A stretch of 64,000 nt of DNA from assembly GCA_937864035.1 (NCBI GenBank), contig CALMIO010000002.1, forward strand, positions 1 to 64,000. The letters run 5' to 3'. This document shows positions 10,403-20,834 of this stretch, in pieces. The notes beneath the pieces are model-generated. The model saw nothing but the letters and a program-made list of their open reading frames with translations, was not told the DNA's origin and did not search any database. The DNA is from an uncultured Pseudomonadota bacterium (lineage in GTDB: Bacteria > Bdellovibrionota_C > UBA2361 > CALMIO01). The translations under genes and the position numbers were made by a program. The number at the start of each line of letters is the position of its first letter. The first letter of the stretch is position 1.

Positions 10403-11626
10403 ATGGAAAATGCGTTAAAAAACATAAAGGAACTAATACCACCACGACTCAAAAGATCACTTAAGAGAATCTTGGGAAAACATTCACTTTATTTGAAAGA
10501 TAAACTTCCAAGCTCTTTGATTGCTTACGATCGCTGGAACAATTGCTATTCAAATTGCGAAAGCATTACTTCTCAAAACAAAGAGGATTTTGAAATTAAA
10601 GGTTGGATTGCCTCGAGCAAAGAACTGATCCGACTGACCATCGAAGGAGCAGGTGAAAACGAAGCAAATCTGATGGCGCGAGAAGATTTAAAAAAACATT
10701 TTCCGTGCCATAGCGATTCTTGGGGCTTTAAAAGTCACTTTAAAACCACCGCCGAGACAGAGGCAATTAAATTGACTGCTACCTTCAAAGACGATTCCCA
10801 ACACACAAGACTTATTCCCTTGCCGCTCTCAGAGAAACAACAGCAAATACTTAGGATAAAACGCAACCATTCTTTGAAAAATATTTTAACTTCAACAAAT
10901 ATCGCCGCAAAAAAATCCAATGTCGCCAGTTATCAATTCGACCTAAGATCAAACTCATTGCAAAATGAGCTTGACGATCAATTATGGACCAACACGTCGA
11001 GCAACCATTACGACGAGATTGCTCAAGCTATTATCGGCAAATTTGCAGACGGTCTTGTGCTTGACTGCGGTTCCGGTTACCGCCGCGAATACTATCCAAA
11101 TGTAATCAATTTAGAGATTTTTCCCTACCCTAACGTTGACGTTTTATCTGAAAATGAAGAATTGCCGTTTAAAAACAACTCATTTGACGCCGTTTTTTCT
11201 CTCTCCGTTCTGGAACATTTACGCGATCCGCAAAAAGCCGCTACTGAATTGCAGAGAGTGCTAAAGCCGGGTGGTATAATTTATGTTTCAGCTCCATTTT
11301 TACAACCACTACATGGCTACCCTCATCACTATTTTAACATGACTCATAGCGGCCTGAAGACTCTTTTTGAACAAAATTGCCTAATTCAAGAACAGGGTGT
11401 TTTAGCAAGCGGATCGCCGATCTGGTCTTTATCATGGATCCTAAAATCATGGAGCGATGGACTGCGGGGGAAAACAAAACAAGAGTTTCTGAATAAAACC
11501 GTAACGGAATTGATAGAGCAACCGATTAATCAGCTAAACTCAAACTTTGTCAAAGAGCTAAGCCCGGAGAAGAATCTGGAACTTGCCAGCGCCTCTTATA
11601 TATTAGCCAGTAAAAAATCTAGCTAA
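10403..11626 (+). CDS. Class I SAM-dependent methyltransferase with N-terminal beta domain
   Basis: This 407-residue protein has two parts. Residues ~50-135 (GWIASSKELIRLTIEGAGEN, then R..L...FP...WGFKS) resemble the beta-sandwich modules attached to glycan-modifying enzymes. From about residue 210 there is a methyltransferase core: VLDCGSGYRREYYP (SAM loop), NLEIFPYPNVDV, ELPFKNNSFDAVFSLSVLEHL and LKPGGIIYVSAPF. That order fits the Methyltransf_11 family. The substrate may be a surface glycan, by analogy with the N-terminal module. An AGGGG word 7 nt before the ATG may act as Shine-Dalgarno. It is divergent from the large secreted protein. Confidence 0.8.
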   Translation: MENALKNIKELIPPRLKRSLKRILGKHSLYLKDKLPSSLIAYDRWNNCYSNCESITSQNKEDFEIKGWIASSKELIRLTIEGAGENEANLMAREDLKKHFPCHSDSWGFKSHFKTTAETEAIKLTATFKDDSQHTRLIPLPLSEKQQQILRIKRNHSLKNILTSTNIAAKKSNVASYQFDLRSNSLQNELDDQLWTNTSSNHYDEIAQAIIGKFADGLVLDCGSGYRREYYPNVINLEIFPYPNVDVLSENEELPFKNNSFDAVFSLSVLEHLRDPQKAATELQRVLKPGGIIYVSAPFLQPLHGYPHHYFNMTHSGLKTLFEQNCLIQEQGVLASGSPIWSLSWILKSWSDGLRGKTKQEFLNKTVTELIEQPINQLNSNFVKELSPEKNLELASASYILASKKSS

Positions 11627-11675
11627 AACCCCCATAAATAAGCCGAAAAAATCAAACACAAGCCACTAGAACCTT

Positions 11676-11705
11676 TTGGCAATCAATGGTAATCTAAAGT
11701 ATAAG
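11676..11705 (+). promoter_or_regulatory. Candidate promoter for RNase E/G
   Basis: TTGGCA (11676-11681) and TATAAG (11700-11705) are 18 bp apart. The resulting leader would be about 155 nt. A long leader would fit the autoregulation known for rne in enterobacteria, but that is analogy only. Confidence 0.42.
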
Positions 11706-11866
11706 GGCAGTCTATAACTTTTCTAACTGTAAAAGTCATCATTTAGGTAGCTAAACTATTGCCCATAAATTTTTAGAACAAATAATCTGGAGTAAACTTT
11801 ATAAAGCTCATCGATGTTTAAATATGTTTAATAACCAGATCAGTTTAAATCTTCAAATCACCGTAT

Positions 11867-13687
11867 ATGGAAAGGCAGATGTTGATCAACGCGATCGACT
11901 CGGAAGAGTGTCGAATAGCGATTTTAGAGAACGGCAACGTAATCGAATTAGAGGTTGATTCTAATACCGGACGCAAGCTTAAAGGAAATATCTACAAAGG
12001 ACGAATAGCGCGAGTTGAACCAAGCCTGCAAGCGGCGTTTGTTGATATAGGCACGGCGCGTAACGCTTTTTTGCAGATTAACGACGTCAAACCATCTATC
12101 AAAGATGATCCATTAACAAACGAAAGCGCACAAAGAAAAAATTCTTCTCGAAGTTCGCGTCGTGGACGATATCGTCAACGAATTCAAGACCTACTAAAAG
12201 AGGGAGATCAAATCATCGTGCAGGTAGTTAAAGAAGAGCGAGAAATGAAAGGCGCAACCTTAACAACTTATCTATCTCTCCCCGGACGGTATATAGTAAT
12301 TATTCCGGGTACTGATCGAAGCGGAATCTCAAGAAGAATTAAAGATCTCGAGATGCGTAGCCGCCTTAAAAGATTAGCTCAGGAGCTTGAAATTCCCGAA
12401 GGAATCGGGGCAATCATCCGCACCGCTGGCCTAGATCGCTCAATGAGCGAATTATCGCGAGACGCATCTCTGCAACTAAAATTATGGGAAAAAATTGAAG
12501 CAGAAAGTAGAAAAGTAACAGCTCCAGCCCTGATTTATAGAGACAACGATGTTGCCACTAGGGTAATTCGAGATTACTTCACCCCGGAAGTACGAGAGAT
12601 TGTAATTGACGATCAAGTCTCATTTAATCGGGTCAAAGAGTTTGTTGGCGAAGTAATGCCGCGATACAGATCGAGAATTAAACTTTACGATCTGCAACAA
12701 CCAATTTTTTCATATTATAAAATAGAAGATCAGGTACGCTCGACCCTGGATCGCGAAGTCAAGCTCCCCTCGGGCGGCGCAATTATTCTAGAGCCACTAG
12801 AGGCGCTTGTCGCGATCGACGTAAATTCAGGCAAAGCTACGAACGAAAGCAACATCGAAGAAACCGCCTATAAAACAAACTTAGAAGCGGCCGATGAAAT
12901 CGCCAAACAGCTCCGTCTGCGAGATCTAGGAGGTTTAATTGTCATCGATTTTATAGATATGGTCAGCGAAAATCACCGCAACGCGGTTGAAAAACGAATT
13001 CGTGACGCCACTCGCGACGATAAAGCGCGGATTGAAATAGGTAAGATTTCAAAGTTTGGTTTGTTAGAAATGTCTCGGCAAAGACTCAGAACATCAATCA
13101 CAAGCCAAAGCTTTTTAGGATGTACCCACTGCTTTGGTACCGGCTTAGTAAAAACCAACGAATGCATAGCCCTTGAAGCTCTGCGAAAAGTACAATCCGC
13201 TCTTTCGGCAGGACAACTAGGCACGGTTAAAATAAGAATGGCTCCGGCGCCAGCGCTATTTCTTCTAAACAATAAACGGCAGAGAATTGGAAGCTTAGAG
13301 AGTCAATTCAACTCGCAAATTTTAATATTGGTTGATGGCAGAATGCACCATGATGAATACGAACTGGAATTTGATTCATCTTCAACAGCGAGCTCCCAAG
13401 TCATCAAATCAACCGTCTCCGTAGCAAGCAGAATTAAAGAAGCTTCTGTCGAAGATGAAGATGAAAGTCAAATTGAAATCGCAAAACAGATTGAAGACGA
13501 AGACGAAGGTGAAAGTGAAGAAACAGACGATTCAGATCCGACAAAGAGAGTCTCAATGCCGCAAGTAAAACCGGAAAGCTCCTCAAGCGATCAAAATGAC
13601 TCAGAAAAGGAAGATTTCCCAAATAATACCTTTGAAAGCCAACCACAAGCAGAGGAAAAACTTGCGGTCGAGCCACAAGATGAGTGA
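11867..13687 (+). CDS. rne: Ribonuclease E/G family endoribonuclease
   Basis: This 606-residue protein opens with MERQMLINA, like E. coli RNase E (MKRMLINA), which supports this start. An internal ATG (11879) would begin at MLINA. An S1 RNA-binding domain spans ~residues 40-130, interrupted by a Ser/Arg insert. The DNase I-like catalytic core carries the two metal-binding aspartates in AIDVNSGKA and IVIDFIDM. The zinc-link CTHCFGTG is at Cys419/Cys422. The last ~110 residues are acidic and disordered, much shorter than the E. coli degradosome scaffold. It cuts single-stranded RNA in decay and rRNA/tRNA processing. RNase G-type naming is also possible. Confidence 0.93.
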   Translation: MERQMLINAIDSEECRIAILENGNVIELEVDSNTGRKLKGNIYKGRIARVEPSLQAAFVDIGTARNAFLQINDVKPSIKDDPLTNESAQRKNSSRSSRRGRYRQRIQDLLKEGDQIIVQVVKEEREMKGATLTTYLSLPGRYIVIIPGTDRSGISRRIKDLEMRSRLKRLAQELEIPEGIGAIIRTAGLDRSMSELSRDASLQLKLWEKIEAESRKVTAPALIYRDNDVATRVIRDYFTPEVREIVIDDQVSFNRVKEFVGEVMPRYRSRIKLYDLQQPIFSYYKIEDQVRSTLDREVKLPSGGAIILEPLEALVAIDVNSGKATNESNIEETAYKTNLEAADEIAKQLRLRDLGGLIVIDFIDMVSENHRNAVEKRIRDATRDDKARIEIGKISKFGLLEMSRQRLRTSITSQSFLGCTHCFGTGLVKTNECIALEALRKVQSALSAGQLGTVKIRMAPAPALFLLNNKRQRIGSLESQFNSQILILVDGRMHHDEYELEFDSSSTASSQVIKSTVSVASRIKEASVEDEDESQIEIAKQIEDEDEGESEETDDSDPTKRVSMPQVKPESSSSDQNDSEKEDFPNNTFESQPQAEEKLAVEPQDE

Positions 13688-14030
13688 TAACCACAAAACA
13701 TTTCAACAATAATGACTTTACCGAAGACTATTTTTACACTATTCATTAAAAGAATCTAAAATAAATATCGAGAGAAATAAGAAGACAAAATTCCCCACAC
13801 CCTTTGGTTAAGCCTATTTTTTTACTGCCAGAATAAACTATCTTTTTATCATCCTTCATCAGGCTTTTAGCATCATAATTAAAGCAACTGATCAGGGTTG
13901 GCTATCTTAGAAAATAGCTAAATTAAGCCCTTTTAAATTGTGCGTTTTTTTATAAAAAAGTCCTCTTTTTTAAAAAAATAAGGCAGAAGACGCAACTTTT
14001 AAGAAAATATATCCGATTATTATAGATACT
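13688..14030. other. Intergenic region upstream of clpX
   Basis: This is 343 bp of very AT-rich sequence between rne and clpX, both on the plus strand. There are short inverted repeats (GCTAT/ATAGC near 13902-13920; a run of T then A around 13945-13960), but no gene and no recognisable RNA. It probably contains the clpX promoter. Confidence 0.5.
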
Positions 14031-14031
14031 A
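14018..14031 (+). promoter_or_regulatory. -10-like box almost touching the clpX start
   Basis: TATTAT at 14018-14023 lies 7 nt before the ATG at 14031, the spacing expected if transcription began at the start codon itself (leaderless mRNA). No good -35 is seen 17 bp upstream. It could be coincidence in AT-rich DNA. Confidence 0.25.
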
Positions 14032-15275
14032 TGGCGCGCGACGGAAAAAACAATCACTCATTAATCTGCTCGTTTTGCGGCAAGGGGCAAGAAGAAGTTA
14101 AAAAACTTGTCGCTGGACCTGGAGTCTATATTTGCGACGAATGTATAGATTTATGTAACGATATTTTACACGAAGAGATTTCAACCTCTAATCCAAACAA
14201 CCAACTAAAAGTACCAACACCACATGATATTAAAAGCGCTCTCGATCAGTACGTGATTGGACAAGATTACGCTAAAAAAGTTCTCTCTGTCGCTGTTCAT
14301 AACCATTATAAAAGAATCCAAAATAATTCCTCTAATAAATCAGAGGTAGAACTGCAAAAATCTAATATTTTACTAATTGGTCCGACTGGCTCAGGCAAAA
14401 CTTTACTCGCGCAAACTTTAGCAAAAATTATCGACGTACCGTTTACCATAGCAGACGCTACCAGTTTAACAGAAGCTGGATACGTAGGCGAAGATGTGGA
14501 AAACATTATTGTTAACCTATTGCAAGCCGCTAATTACGACATCGAACGGGCCCAACGGGGTATTGTTTACGTCGATGAAATTGATAAAATCGCTCGCAAG
14601 GGCGATTCACCCTCGGTCACTCGCGATGTTTCCGGCGAAGGAGTACAACAAGCCCTGCTAAAAATTATGGAGGGAACAAAAGCTAATGTTCCGCCAAAAG
14701 GCGGGCGTAAACACCCGCAACAAGAATTTATTCAGGTTGACACCACCAATATTTTGTTTATTGTTGGCGGGGCTTTTGATAATTTAGAAAAAATTATTCG
14801 AAATCGCTTAGGTAAAAACTCAATCGGTTTTGGCGCTAGCAAATCGCGCGCAGAAGAAAAAGGAGATGTTTTAAACCAATTAGAAACCGAAGATCTATTG
14901 CGCTATGGAATGATACCGGAATTTGTTGGTCGAGTACCGGTAGTATCAACTTTAAGCTCGCTTGATAAAAACGCCCTACTCGATGTTTTAAGCAAACCAA
15001 AAAACGCGCTCGTCAAACAATACACCAAATTATTTGAAATGGATGGCGTGACTCTAACCTTTACACCAGAAGCTCTCGAAGCGATTGCTCATAACGCGCT
15101 TAAACGAGGTACGGGAGCGCGCGGTCTGCGCTCTATTCTTGAAAACGCAATGCTTGATATAATGTATCAAACTCCGGGTAATAATAAAATTAAAGAGATT
15201 GTCGTTACTCCAGAAACAATCAAAAACAAACAACAACCGGTAATACTTTTGCGCAAAGAAGCCGCCGCAGGTTAG
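14031..15275 (+). CDS. clpX: ATP-dependent protease unfoldase ClpX
   Basis: This 414-residue AAA+ protein unfolds substrates and feeds them to ClpP. The N-terminal zinc-binding domain has four cysteines (CSFCGKGQ and ICDECIDLC). Walker A (GPTGSGKT, near residue 118), Walker B (VYVDEIDKI), the RKGD/S-containing pore region and the sensor-2 GARGLRS are all present. Length and order are standard. ClpP is not next to it in this window, unlike the common clpP-clpX pairing. There is no Shine-Dalgarno before the ATG. Confidence 0.98.
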   Translation: MARDGKNNHSLICSFCGKGQEEVKKLVAGPGVYICDECIDLCNDILHEEISTSNPNNQLKVPTPHDIKSALDQYVIGQDYAKKVLSVAVHNHYKRIQNNSSNKSEVELQKSNILLIGPTGSGKTLLAQTLAKIIDVPFTIADATSLTEAGYVGEDVENIIVNLLQAANYDIERAQRGIVYVDEIDKIARKGDSPSVTRDVSGEGVQQALLKIMEGTKANVPPKGGRKHPQQEFIQVDTTNILFIVGGAFDNLEKIIRNRLGKNSIGFGASKSRAEEKGDVLNQLETEDLLRYGMIPEFVGRVPVVSTLSSLDKNALLDVLSKPKNALVKQYTKLFEMDGVTLTFTPEALEAIAHNALKRGTGARGLRSILENAMLDIMYQTPGNNKIKEIVVTPETIKNKQQPVILLRKEAAAG

Positions 15276-15317
15276 TATTAAAAATTACCCAAAAGAATTT
15301 TACGCCGTAAAAACCAG

Positions 15318-16091
15318 CTAAGAGCGCCGAGAGGCGCGCTTTCCATAAATCTTCTTAGCTTGGGCCGTTATAAACTCTCTGTTTAAATCACTAATAAAAC
15401 GTATCGATATATCTTTAGGACAAGCGGCTTGGCACTCGCCATGATTAGTACAACCTCCAAAATTTTCCTGATCCATTCTTTCAACCATTGCGATCGCCCG
15501 ATGAGAACGCTCCGGCGCGCCCTGAGGCAATAAAGATAGTTGAGCGACTTTGGCGGCCGTAAAAAGCATCGCCGAACCATTAGGACAAGCCGCTACGCAA
15601 GCTCCGCAACCAATACAAGAAGCGGCATAAAATGAGAGATCAGCGCTTTCTTTTTCAACCGGAATTGTATTAGCATCGCAAGCCGCGCCAGTATTGACCG
15701 AAACATAACCACCAGCTTGTTGAATTCGATCAAAAGCAGATCTATCGGTTACAAGATCCTTAACTATAGGGAACGCTTTAGCTCTCCAGGGCTCAATCAC
15801 AATCTCCGCGCCATCAGCAAATGATCTCATTTTCAACTGACAAGCCGTTGTTAATCGATTAGGGCCATGAGGTCTACCATTAATCGTCATCGAACAGGAG
15901 CCGCAGATCCCCTCTCGACAATCATGCTCAAAAGCAACCGGGTCTTCTCCCTGAATGACGAGCTGTTCATTTAAAATATCGAGCATTTCAAGAAAGGATG
16001 TGTCAGGATCTATGTTAGAAATGAGATAGTCACTAAAAAAACCTTGAGAATTGCCAAGTTTTTGTCGCCAAATTTTCAACTTAAAGTTCAT
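15318..16091 (-). CDS. sdhB: Succinate dehydrogenase/fumarate reductase iron-sulfur subunit
   Basis: This 257-residue electron-transfer subunit links the flavoprotein to the membrane cytochrome b. The [2Fe-2S] ligands are Cys58, 63, 66 and 84 ([10 protein letters not shown]). The ferredoxin-like half has [12 protein letters not shown] (159-169) and [12 protein letters not shown] (214-224) for the [4Fe-4S] and [3Fe-4S] clusters. It is last in the sdhCAB order, 6 bp after sdhA. A small GCGCC-GAGA-GGCGC hairpin (15324-15337) lies inside its final codons. The family is shared by succinate oxidation and fumarate reduction; pairing with complex III favours succinate oxidation. Confidence 0.97.
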   Translation of the reverse strand: MNFKLKIWRQKLGNSQGFFSDYLISNIDPDTSFLEMLDILNEQLVIQGEDPVAFEHDCREGICGSCSMTINGRPHGPNRLTTACQLKMRSFADGAEIVIEPWRAKAFPIVKDLVTDRSAFDRIQQAGGYVSVNTGAACDANTIPVEKESADLSFYAASCIGCGACVAACPNGSAMLFTAAKVAQLSLLPQGAPERSHRAIAMVERMDQENFGGCTNHGECQAACPKDISIRFISDLNREFITAQAKKIYGKRASRRS

Positions 16092-16097
16092 ACAATT

Positions 16098-18023
16098 TTA
16101 TTTATAACTACGGGTTGCTACCGACACGTTTTCAAACTTTAAAGGCTCTTTAGTCAATTCACACTGCTCGTTTGCCTCATTTAAAGACCAAACCGATACA
16201 TGTGAAAAATTTTTATCATCTCGCAAAGCTTCACCATCTGCCGTTTGATACTCCTCACGAAAATGTCCTCCACAAGATTCTTCGCGCTCAAGAGCGTCAA
16301 CGCACATCAAAACCGCCAGCTCAAAAAAATCAGCTACTCTGCCGGCAATTTCAAGCTGTTGATTTAAATCAAACGCCGTACCCCCAACCAAAACGTCGCG
16401 CCAATAGCGATCTCCAAGATCGGATATCATTTTAATGGCTTCCCGCAAACCACCGGCGCTACGAGACATACCACAACGATCCCAAACAATCCTGCCAAGC
16501 TCCCTGTGAAAATCACTTGCCGTTCGCTTTCCTTTGTTAGATAACAGCCTGTTTAAACGCTCTTTAACCTGATTTTCGGTGTCAATCACAACCGATGATT
16601 CGGTGGACAATTTTGAAAGTTTAGCGCCGGCAAGATAATCCCCAATAGTTAAAGGAAGAATAAAATAACCATCCGCTAAACCCTGCATAAGCGCGCTCGC
16701 TCCCAAACGATTTGCACCATGATCGGAAAAATTCGCCTCTCCCCCAGCAAAAAGCCCGGGGATAGTTGTCATCAAATTATAATCAACCCAAAGTCCGCCC
16801 ATTGTATAATGCGGCGCTGGATAAATCCTCATTGGCACATCATATGGATCTTCATCCGTCAACTCTTTGTACATATCAAATAAATTTCCATAACGTTCGG
16901 CAATTTTATCTTTACCAACTTTTTTTATGGAATCATGAAAATCCAAATAAACTCCAAAACCAGTCGAACCAACTCCAAAGCCAGCATCACAACGCTCTTT
17001 TGCGGCGCGAGACGCGATGTCTCTCGGACAAAGGTTACCAAAACTTGGATATCGTCTCTCTAAAAAATAATCTCTTTCATCTTCTGGAATCTCATTTGGC
17101 GGTCTTTTATCACCAGCTTTTTTCGGCACCCAAACCCTGCCATCGTTGCGAAGCGATTCGCTCATTAAAGTCAATTTTGACTGATAATCGCCACTTACTG
17201 GAATACAGGTTGGGTGAATTTGAGTAAAACATGGGTTAGCAAAAGCCGCTCCCTTTTTAAACGCACGCCAAATAGCGGTGGCATTGCAACCTTTAGCGTT
17301 AGTCGAGAGATAATAAACATTAGAGTAGCCGCCAGTGCAGAGAATAACTACGTCGCCAATAAAACTTTTAATTTCACCACCACGAAGATCTCGACTCACA
17401 ATCCCACGAGCGCGACCATCGCCATCAACTATCAAATCAAGCATCTCATGGGCCGCAAACATCTTGACCGTACCAGCCTTAATTTGACGACTGAGCGCCG
17501 AGTACGCTCCAAGCAAAAGCTGTTGACCAGTCTGTCCAGCAGAATAAAAAGTACGCGCCACCTGCACACCACCGAAAGAACGAGTGTCAAGCAGTCCAGC
17601 GTAGTCTCTGGCAAAAGGCACACCTTGAGCGACACATTGATCGATAATATTTGCCGAAAGTTCCGCCAAACGATAAACATTCGCCTCTCTCGCCCGATAA
17701 TCACCACCTTTAATGGTGTCATAAAAAAGACGCTCAACGGTATTACCGTCATTTTTATAATTTTTAGCCGAATTAATGCCGCCCTGAGCAGCAACACTAT
17801 GAGCGCGACGCGGGCTATCTTGGTAACAGAAACATAAAACGTTATAACCCATCTCACCAAGCGTAGCGGCGGCTGCGGCCCCAGCAAGACCACTACCAAC
17901 GACTATGACCGTGTATTTTTTTCGATTAGCCGGACTGACTAGTTTGATTTTAGATTTATGAGAGCCCCATTTGGTGGCGAGCTGTCCATCAGGTATTTTA
18001 GCGTCAAGATTAAGAGTCCCCAT
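16098..18023 (-). CDS. sdhA: Succinate dehydrogenase/fumarate reductase flavoprotein subunit
   Basis: This 641-residue subunit oxidises succinate to fumarate. The N-terminal dinucleotide fold has [12 protein letters not shown] near residue 42. The FAD-attaching histidine sits in [14 protein letters not shown]. The active-site region has [11 protein letters not shown] and [18 protein letters not shown]. Its length and the [21 protein letters not shown] segment are those of the longer Bacillus/Bacteroides/delta-type SdhA rather than the E. coli type. It is located between sdhC (7 bp) and sdhB (6 bp), so the three are co-translated. Confidence 0.97.
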   Translation of the reverse strand: MGTLNLDAKIPDGQLATKWGSHKSKIKLVSPANRKKYTVIVVGSGLAGAAAAATLGEMGYNVLCFCYQDSPRRAHSVAAQGGINSAKNYKNDGNTVERLFYDTIKGGDYRAREANVYRLAELSANIIDQCVAQGVPFARDYAGLLDTRSFGGVQVARTFYSAGQTGQQLLLGAYSALSRQIKAGTVKMFAAHEMLDLIVDGDGRARGIVSRDLRGGEIKSFIGDVVILCTGGYSNVYYLSTNAKGCNATAIWRAFKKGAAFANPCFTQIHPTCIPVSGDYQSKLTLMSESLRNDGRVWVPKKAGDKRPPNEIPEDERDYFLERRYPSFGNLCPRDIASRAAKERCDAGFGVGSTGFGVYLDFHDSIKKVGKDKIAERYGNLFDMYKELTDEDPYDVPMRIYPAPHYTMGGLWVDYNLMTTIPGLFAGGEANFSDHGANRLGASALMQGLADGYFILPLTIGDYLAGAKLSKLSTESSVVIDTENQVKERLNRLLSNKGKRTASDFHRELGRIVWDRCGMSRSAGGLREAIKMISDLGDRYWRDVLVGGTAFDLNQQLEIAGRVADFFELAVLMCVDALEREESCGGHFREEYQTADGEALRDDKNFSHVSVWSLNEANEQCELTKEPLKFENVSVATRSYK

Positions 18024-18030
18024 TTCTCGG

Positions 18031-18762
18031 CTATTGACAAATCACGACTTTAACATCAGCGTTTGGTTTCGCAACGGCGCCAACCCAAACACCAATCGGC
18101 AAAGAGCAAAATCCTAGAAAAATAACGTAAGCAAAAATCCTAGCATATAACTTTAAGCGAGAATCCCAAAGAGAAGAAGTTAATCCAACTGTCTGAAACA
18201 TACTCCAAGCCCCATGATAAAGATGTAAAGCTAGGCAAATCATTGAAAATATATAAAAGAACGCCACTGGAAAACTTAAAAAACCATTATAAACATTGGC
18301 GTAAACGCTACCTTCGACAAAACCCCTAAAATGGAGAGTGCCAGTAGTTAAATGAAGAATATGATAAATGATAAAAAGAAGTAAAAATAATCCTCCATAG
18401 ATCATGGAGCGGCTAGCGGCATTGGCGCTTGAATACCTAGCGCCTTGCGACACAACCGGTTTAGCTAAACGATTGAGCCTAGCTAACGATATGCCGCTAA
18501 TCGCGTGAGCAACCAGCGCTAACAGCAATACTATTCTTGCAAGCCATAAAAAACCGCTATACCCAAAGATCTCTGAGCCAAATTGGCGCAAAAAACAACC
18601 ATACTCGTCAAACTTGTAAGAGCCGGTCGCCGGATTTATACCAGAAAAAAATTTCAAATTACCAGCCATGTGAGCAAAAACAAATCCTACTAAGATGGCG
18701 CCACTAAGAGCCATAACCACCTTTTTGCCGACGGTTGTTCGATAAAAATCAGAAAGCGCCAT
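18031..18762 (-). CDS. sdhC: Succinate dehydrogenase cytochrome b subunit (single-chain type)
   Basis: This 243-residue membrane protein has five hydrophobic segments and several membrane histidines (for example [32 protein letters not shown]), as in the b558 di-haem family that anchors SdhAB with one subunit and no SdhD. It transfers electrons to quinone. It is first of the sdhCAB genes, 17 bp after the small ribosomal gene bTHX, and no Shine-Dalgarno is present. Confidence 0.94.
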   Translation of the reverse strand: MALSDFYRTTVGKKVVMALSGAILVGFVFAHMAGNLKFFSGINPATGSYKFDEYGCFLRQFGSEIFGYSGFLWLARIVLLLALVAHAISGISLARLNRLAKPVVSQGARYSSANAASRSMIYGGLFLLLFIIYHILHLTTGTLHFRGFVEGSVYANVYNGFLSFPVAFFYIFSMICLALHLYHGAWSMFQTVGLTSSLWDSRLKLYARIFAYVIFLGFCSLPIGVWVGAVAKPNADVKVVICQ

Positions 18763-18779
18763 AAAAGGGCGTATTCTAG

Positions 18780-18896
18780 TTAGCTGGATTTCTTAGCCTT
18801 AGATTTTTTTCTTAATTTAGAAGGTTTTGGGCGGGTATTGCCATAAGTACCTTTAAAGATCTTACCTCTTCTTGTTTTTTTATCTCCTCGACCCAT
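18780..18896 (-). CDS. 30S ribosomal protein bTHX
   Basis: This 38-residue, strongly basic protein begins MGRGDKKTRRGKIFKGTYGN and ends in a Lys/Ser tail, matching the bTHX/Thx family that sits in the head of the 30S subunit in Thermus, Bacteroidota and some other groups. It reads from ATG 18896 to TAA 18780. It is easily missed because of its size. It lies between actF (78 bp upstream) and sdhC (17 bp downstream), inside an otherwise respiratory gene run, with no Shine-Dalgarno. A private promoter in the 78-bp gap is possible (TTGTCT followed by TTAAAT). Confidence 0.92.
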   Translation of the reverse strand: MGRGDKKTRRGKIFKGTYGNTRPKPSKLRKKSKAKKSS

Positions 18897-18974
18897 AATA
18901 AATTTACAAAATTTAAAACTTAAAGCCTATTTCAGACAAATAAAAAATAATCCAAATCTAATAAACAACAAAAC

Positions 18975-20252
18975 TTACCACTTAGTCTGACCCCAAGTAA
19001 GTGGATGAGAGAGCGGCACGTAAGGATAGCGGCTCAAAAATGAGCGCACGCAATAAGAGTATACCCCCAAAAACCCTAAAAACAAACCAACTTCAACCAC
19101 TCCAAAAGGAATCTCTTCAGCAAAAAAATGCGGCATAACTATAACATATTTAGCAAGCCACAAACCAACAACAATCAAAACACAGATTAATTTCAGTGTA
19201 ACTCTATTTTTTTTAACATCGCGGCTCAAAAGCACGATAAATGGTATAATAAAACAACTTGCCAGCGTTGCCCAACCCAATCCCTTCCAAGGCCACTCGC
19301 GTGTTCTTAAAATCATCCACTGAGTCTCTTCCGGCAAATTACCATACCACTGCGGCAAAAATTGAGAGAAAAAAAGATAAGCCCATAAAATGCCAAAACC
19401 AAATGTCAACTTTCCTAAATCCCAAAATTGCTGGCGCCCGATAACACCATCATAATCTTTAAAATCTCTACTAAGATTTGAACAGGTAATTGATGTCACT
19501 GCCCAAGCCAGATAAATGCCGCTCACGCAAATAAAGCCACCAAACATGTTTGAGTACCAAACCGGATCAAGAGACATAATCATTTCAAAAGCAAAAAGAG
19601 AGTATAAAAAAGCAAAAAGAGCTATAATCAAAGGAGCATTCCATGAAAGCTTTTTCTGCAAAAGTGGAATTTCAACTTGAGCGCCTCGCCAATTTTTAAC
19701 TAAACGATCGTAACGAGAGCTGTTCCAAAAAATTTTTTCAGGAGATTCTTCTCTCAACAGACCGAGATCGCCACGCAATGAAAGTCGTACAAAACGAGAC
19801 ATCAAATAAAACAGCCCACCTAATATCAGAAAAAATCTCCCATAAACAAAAAGCGGCTTCATCCACCACTCCTTACCCGGACTCGCTGACGTCGCCCAAG
19901 GAAAAAGATATTCTTTACCAAAAAAAGAGAGTGCCCAAAGAAAAAAAATCGCCGGTAAAAAAGCCGAAGTTGCTTCGGTAATCCTCCTAACAGGTGGTGA
20001 CCACTCGGCACGGACAATCTGAAATATACAACTAATTATTACACCACCAACCGCCAAACCCATCCAAAAAATAACATTAGTGTAATAACTCGCCCAAAAA
20101 TGTTGAGGATTACCAAAAGAAAGTCCATAAAAAGCGCTCAAACAGCCAACTAGAACTAACACGATCGGCAGAGCTTTCCCCCCAGCCGTAAAAGGAAGCG
20201 GAAGCTTTTTTATAATCTCTTCGTATTTAATCTTTGATGGATCGATATGCAT
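18975..20252 (-). CDS. actF: Alternative complex III integral membrane subunit ActF
   Basis: This 425-residue NrfD-like membrane protein has about ten hydrophobic segments. In characterised alternative complex III, ActC and ActF are the two related quinol-interacting membrane subunits, and their helices are thought to carry proton paths. Assignment rests on position (after actE) and on NrfD-type sequence (FWMGLAVGGVIISCIFQ). The start is preceded by GGAG at a 7-nt distance, one of the few good Shine-Dalgarno sites here, and the gene begins 3 bp after actE. Confidence 0.92.
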   Translation of the reverse strand: MHIDPSKIKYEEIIKKLPLPFTAGGKALPIVLVLVGCLSAFYGLSFGNPQHFWASYYTNVIFWMGLAVGGVIISCIFQIVRAEWSPPVRRITEATSAFLPAIFFLWALSFFGKEYLFPWATSASPGKEWWMKPLFVYGRFFLILGGLFYLMSRFVRLSLRGDLGLLREESPEKIFWNSSRYDRLVKNWRGAQVEIPLLQKKLSWNAPLIIALFAFLYSLFAFEMIMSLDPVWYSNMFGGFICVSGIYLAWAVTSITCSNLSRDFKDYDGVIGRQQFWDLGKLTFGFGILWAYLFFSQFLPQWYGNLPEETQWMILRTREWPWKGLGWATLASCFIIPFIVLLSRDVKKNRVTLKLICVLIVVGLWLAKYVIVMPHFFAEEIPFGVVEVGLFLGFLGVYSYCVRSFLSRYPYVPLSHPLTWGQTKW

Positions 20253-20255
20253 AGC

Positions 20256-20798
20256 TTATCTCCCTGTTTTATTCTCAATACCCTGTGCTTTTCGTATATA
20301 ATTAACGATATCCCACTCCTCAGAGGGAGAAAGCTTATAACCAATTGACGGCATTAAACCATAACCAAAATGAATCACCCCATAAAGATAACCATCGCTA
20401 GATTTAATAATTCTCTGATCCTCTGCTATGTGAGGGGGTTTTTTAATAGTAAACTTTTGACCAGCTTCACCAAGGCTCCATGAAGCTCCTTTTTTACTTA
20501 TGTCTCCATGGCAGGCATAACAATGAATTCGAAACTGCCGCTCGCCGCGATCAGCCGAAGCTGGATCCAATTTATTCGGATTACTAAGCTTTTCAGCTTC
20601 TTCGCGAGATAATACTTTAAGCTCTTCCCTAAAAAGTGGTTCAACTCCATCGGGCGAAGGGCGCATAACGCGACCGGTATTTGTTTCATTCAGCACCATG
20701 TCATCGTTAAACGGCAAAGCATTCAGATTGGAGTAAGTAAAAAAAACTCCTAATAAACACCCTAAAATAAGAACAATTAACCTAAAAGACAATATCAT
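20256..20798 (-). CDS. actE: Alternative complex III mono-haem cytochrome c subunit ActE
   Basis: This 180-residue protein has an N-terminal hydrophobic anchor and one haem c motif, CYACH, followed by the usual cytochrome c pattern, with the distal Met probably in the GYGLMPSIGYK segment. The C-terminus WDIVNYIRKAQG matches class I cytochromes. It passes electrons from the complex toward an oxidase or soluble cytochrome c. It lies 36 bp after actD and 3 bp before actF. Confidence 0.93.
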   Translation of the reverse strand: MILSFRLIVLILGCLLGVFFTYSNLNALPFNDDMVLNETNTGRVMRPSPDGVEPLFREELKVLSREEAEKLSNPNKLDPASADRGERQFRIHCYACHGDISKKGASWSLGEAGQKFTIKKPPHIAEDQRIIKSSDGYLYGVIHFGYGLMPSIGYKLSPSEEWDIVNYIRKAQGIENKTGR

Positions 20799-20834
20799 CG
20801 CAAAAAACTCAAAAGAACTCTATCTATGTCAAAC

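Noticed and set aside
15298-15337. Two short hairpins between clpX and sdhB as a terminator
   Set aside because: The GC-rich hairpin lies inside sdhB codons and no T-run follows at the right distance.
16766-17227. 153-codon plus-strand frame opposite sdhA
   Set aside because: Shadow of the minus-strand flavoprotein gene.
17214-17837. 207-codon plus-strand frame opposite sdhA
   Set aside because: sdhA on the minus strand is unmistakable over this range; the plus frame has no recognisable features.
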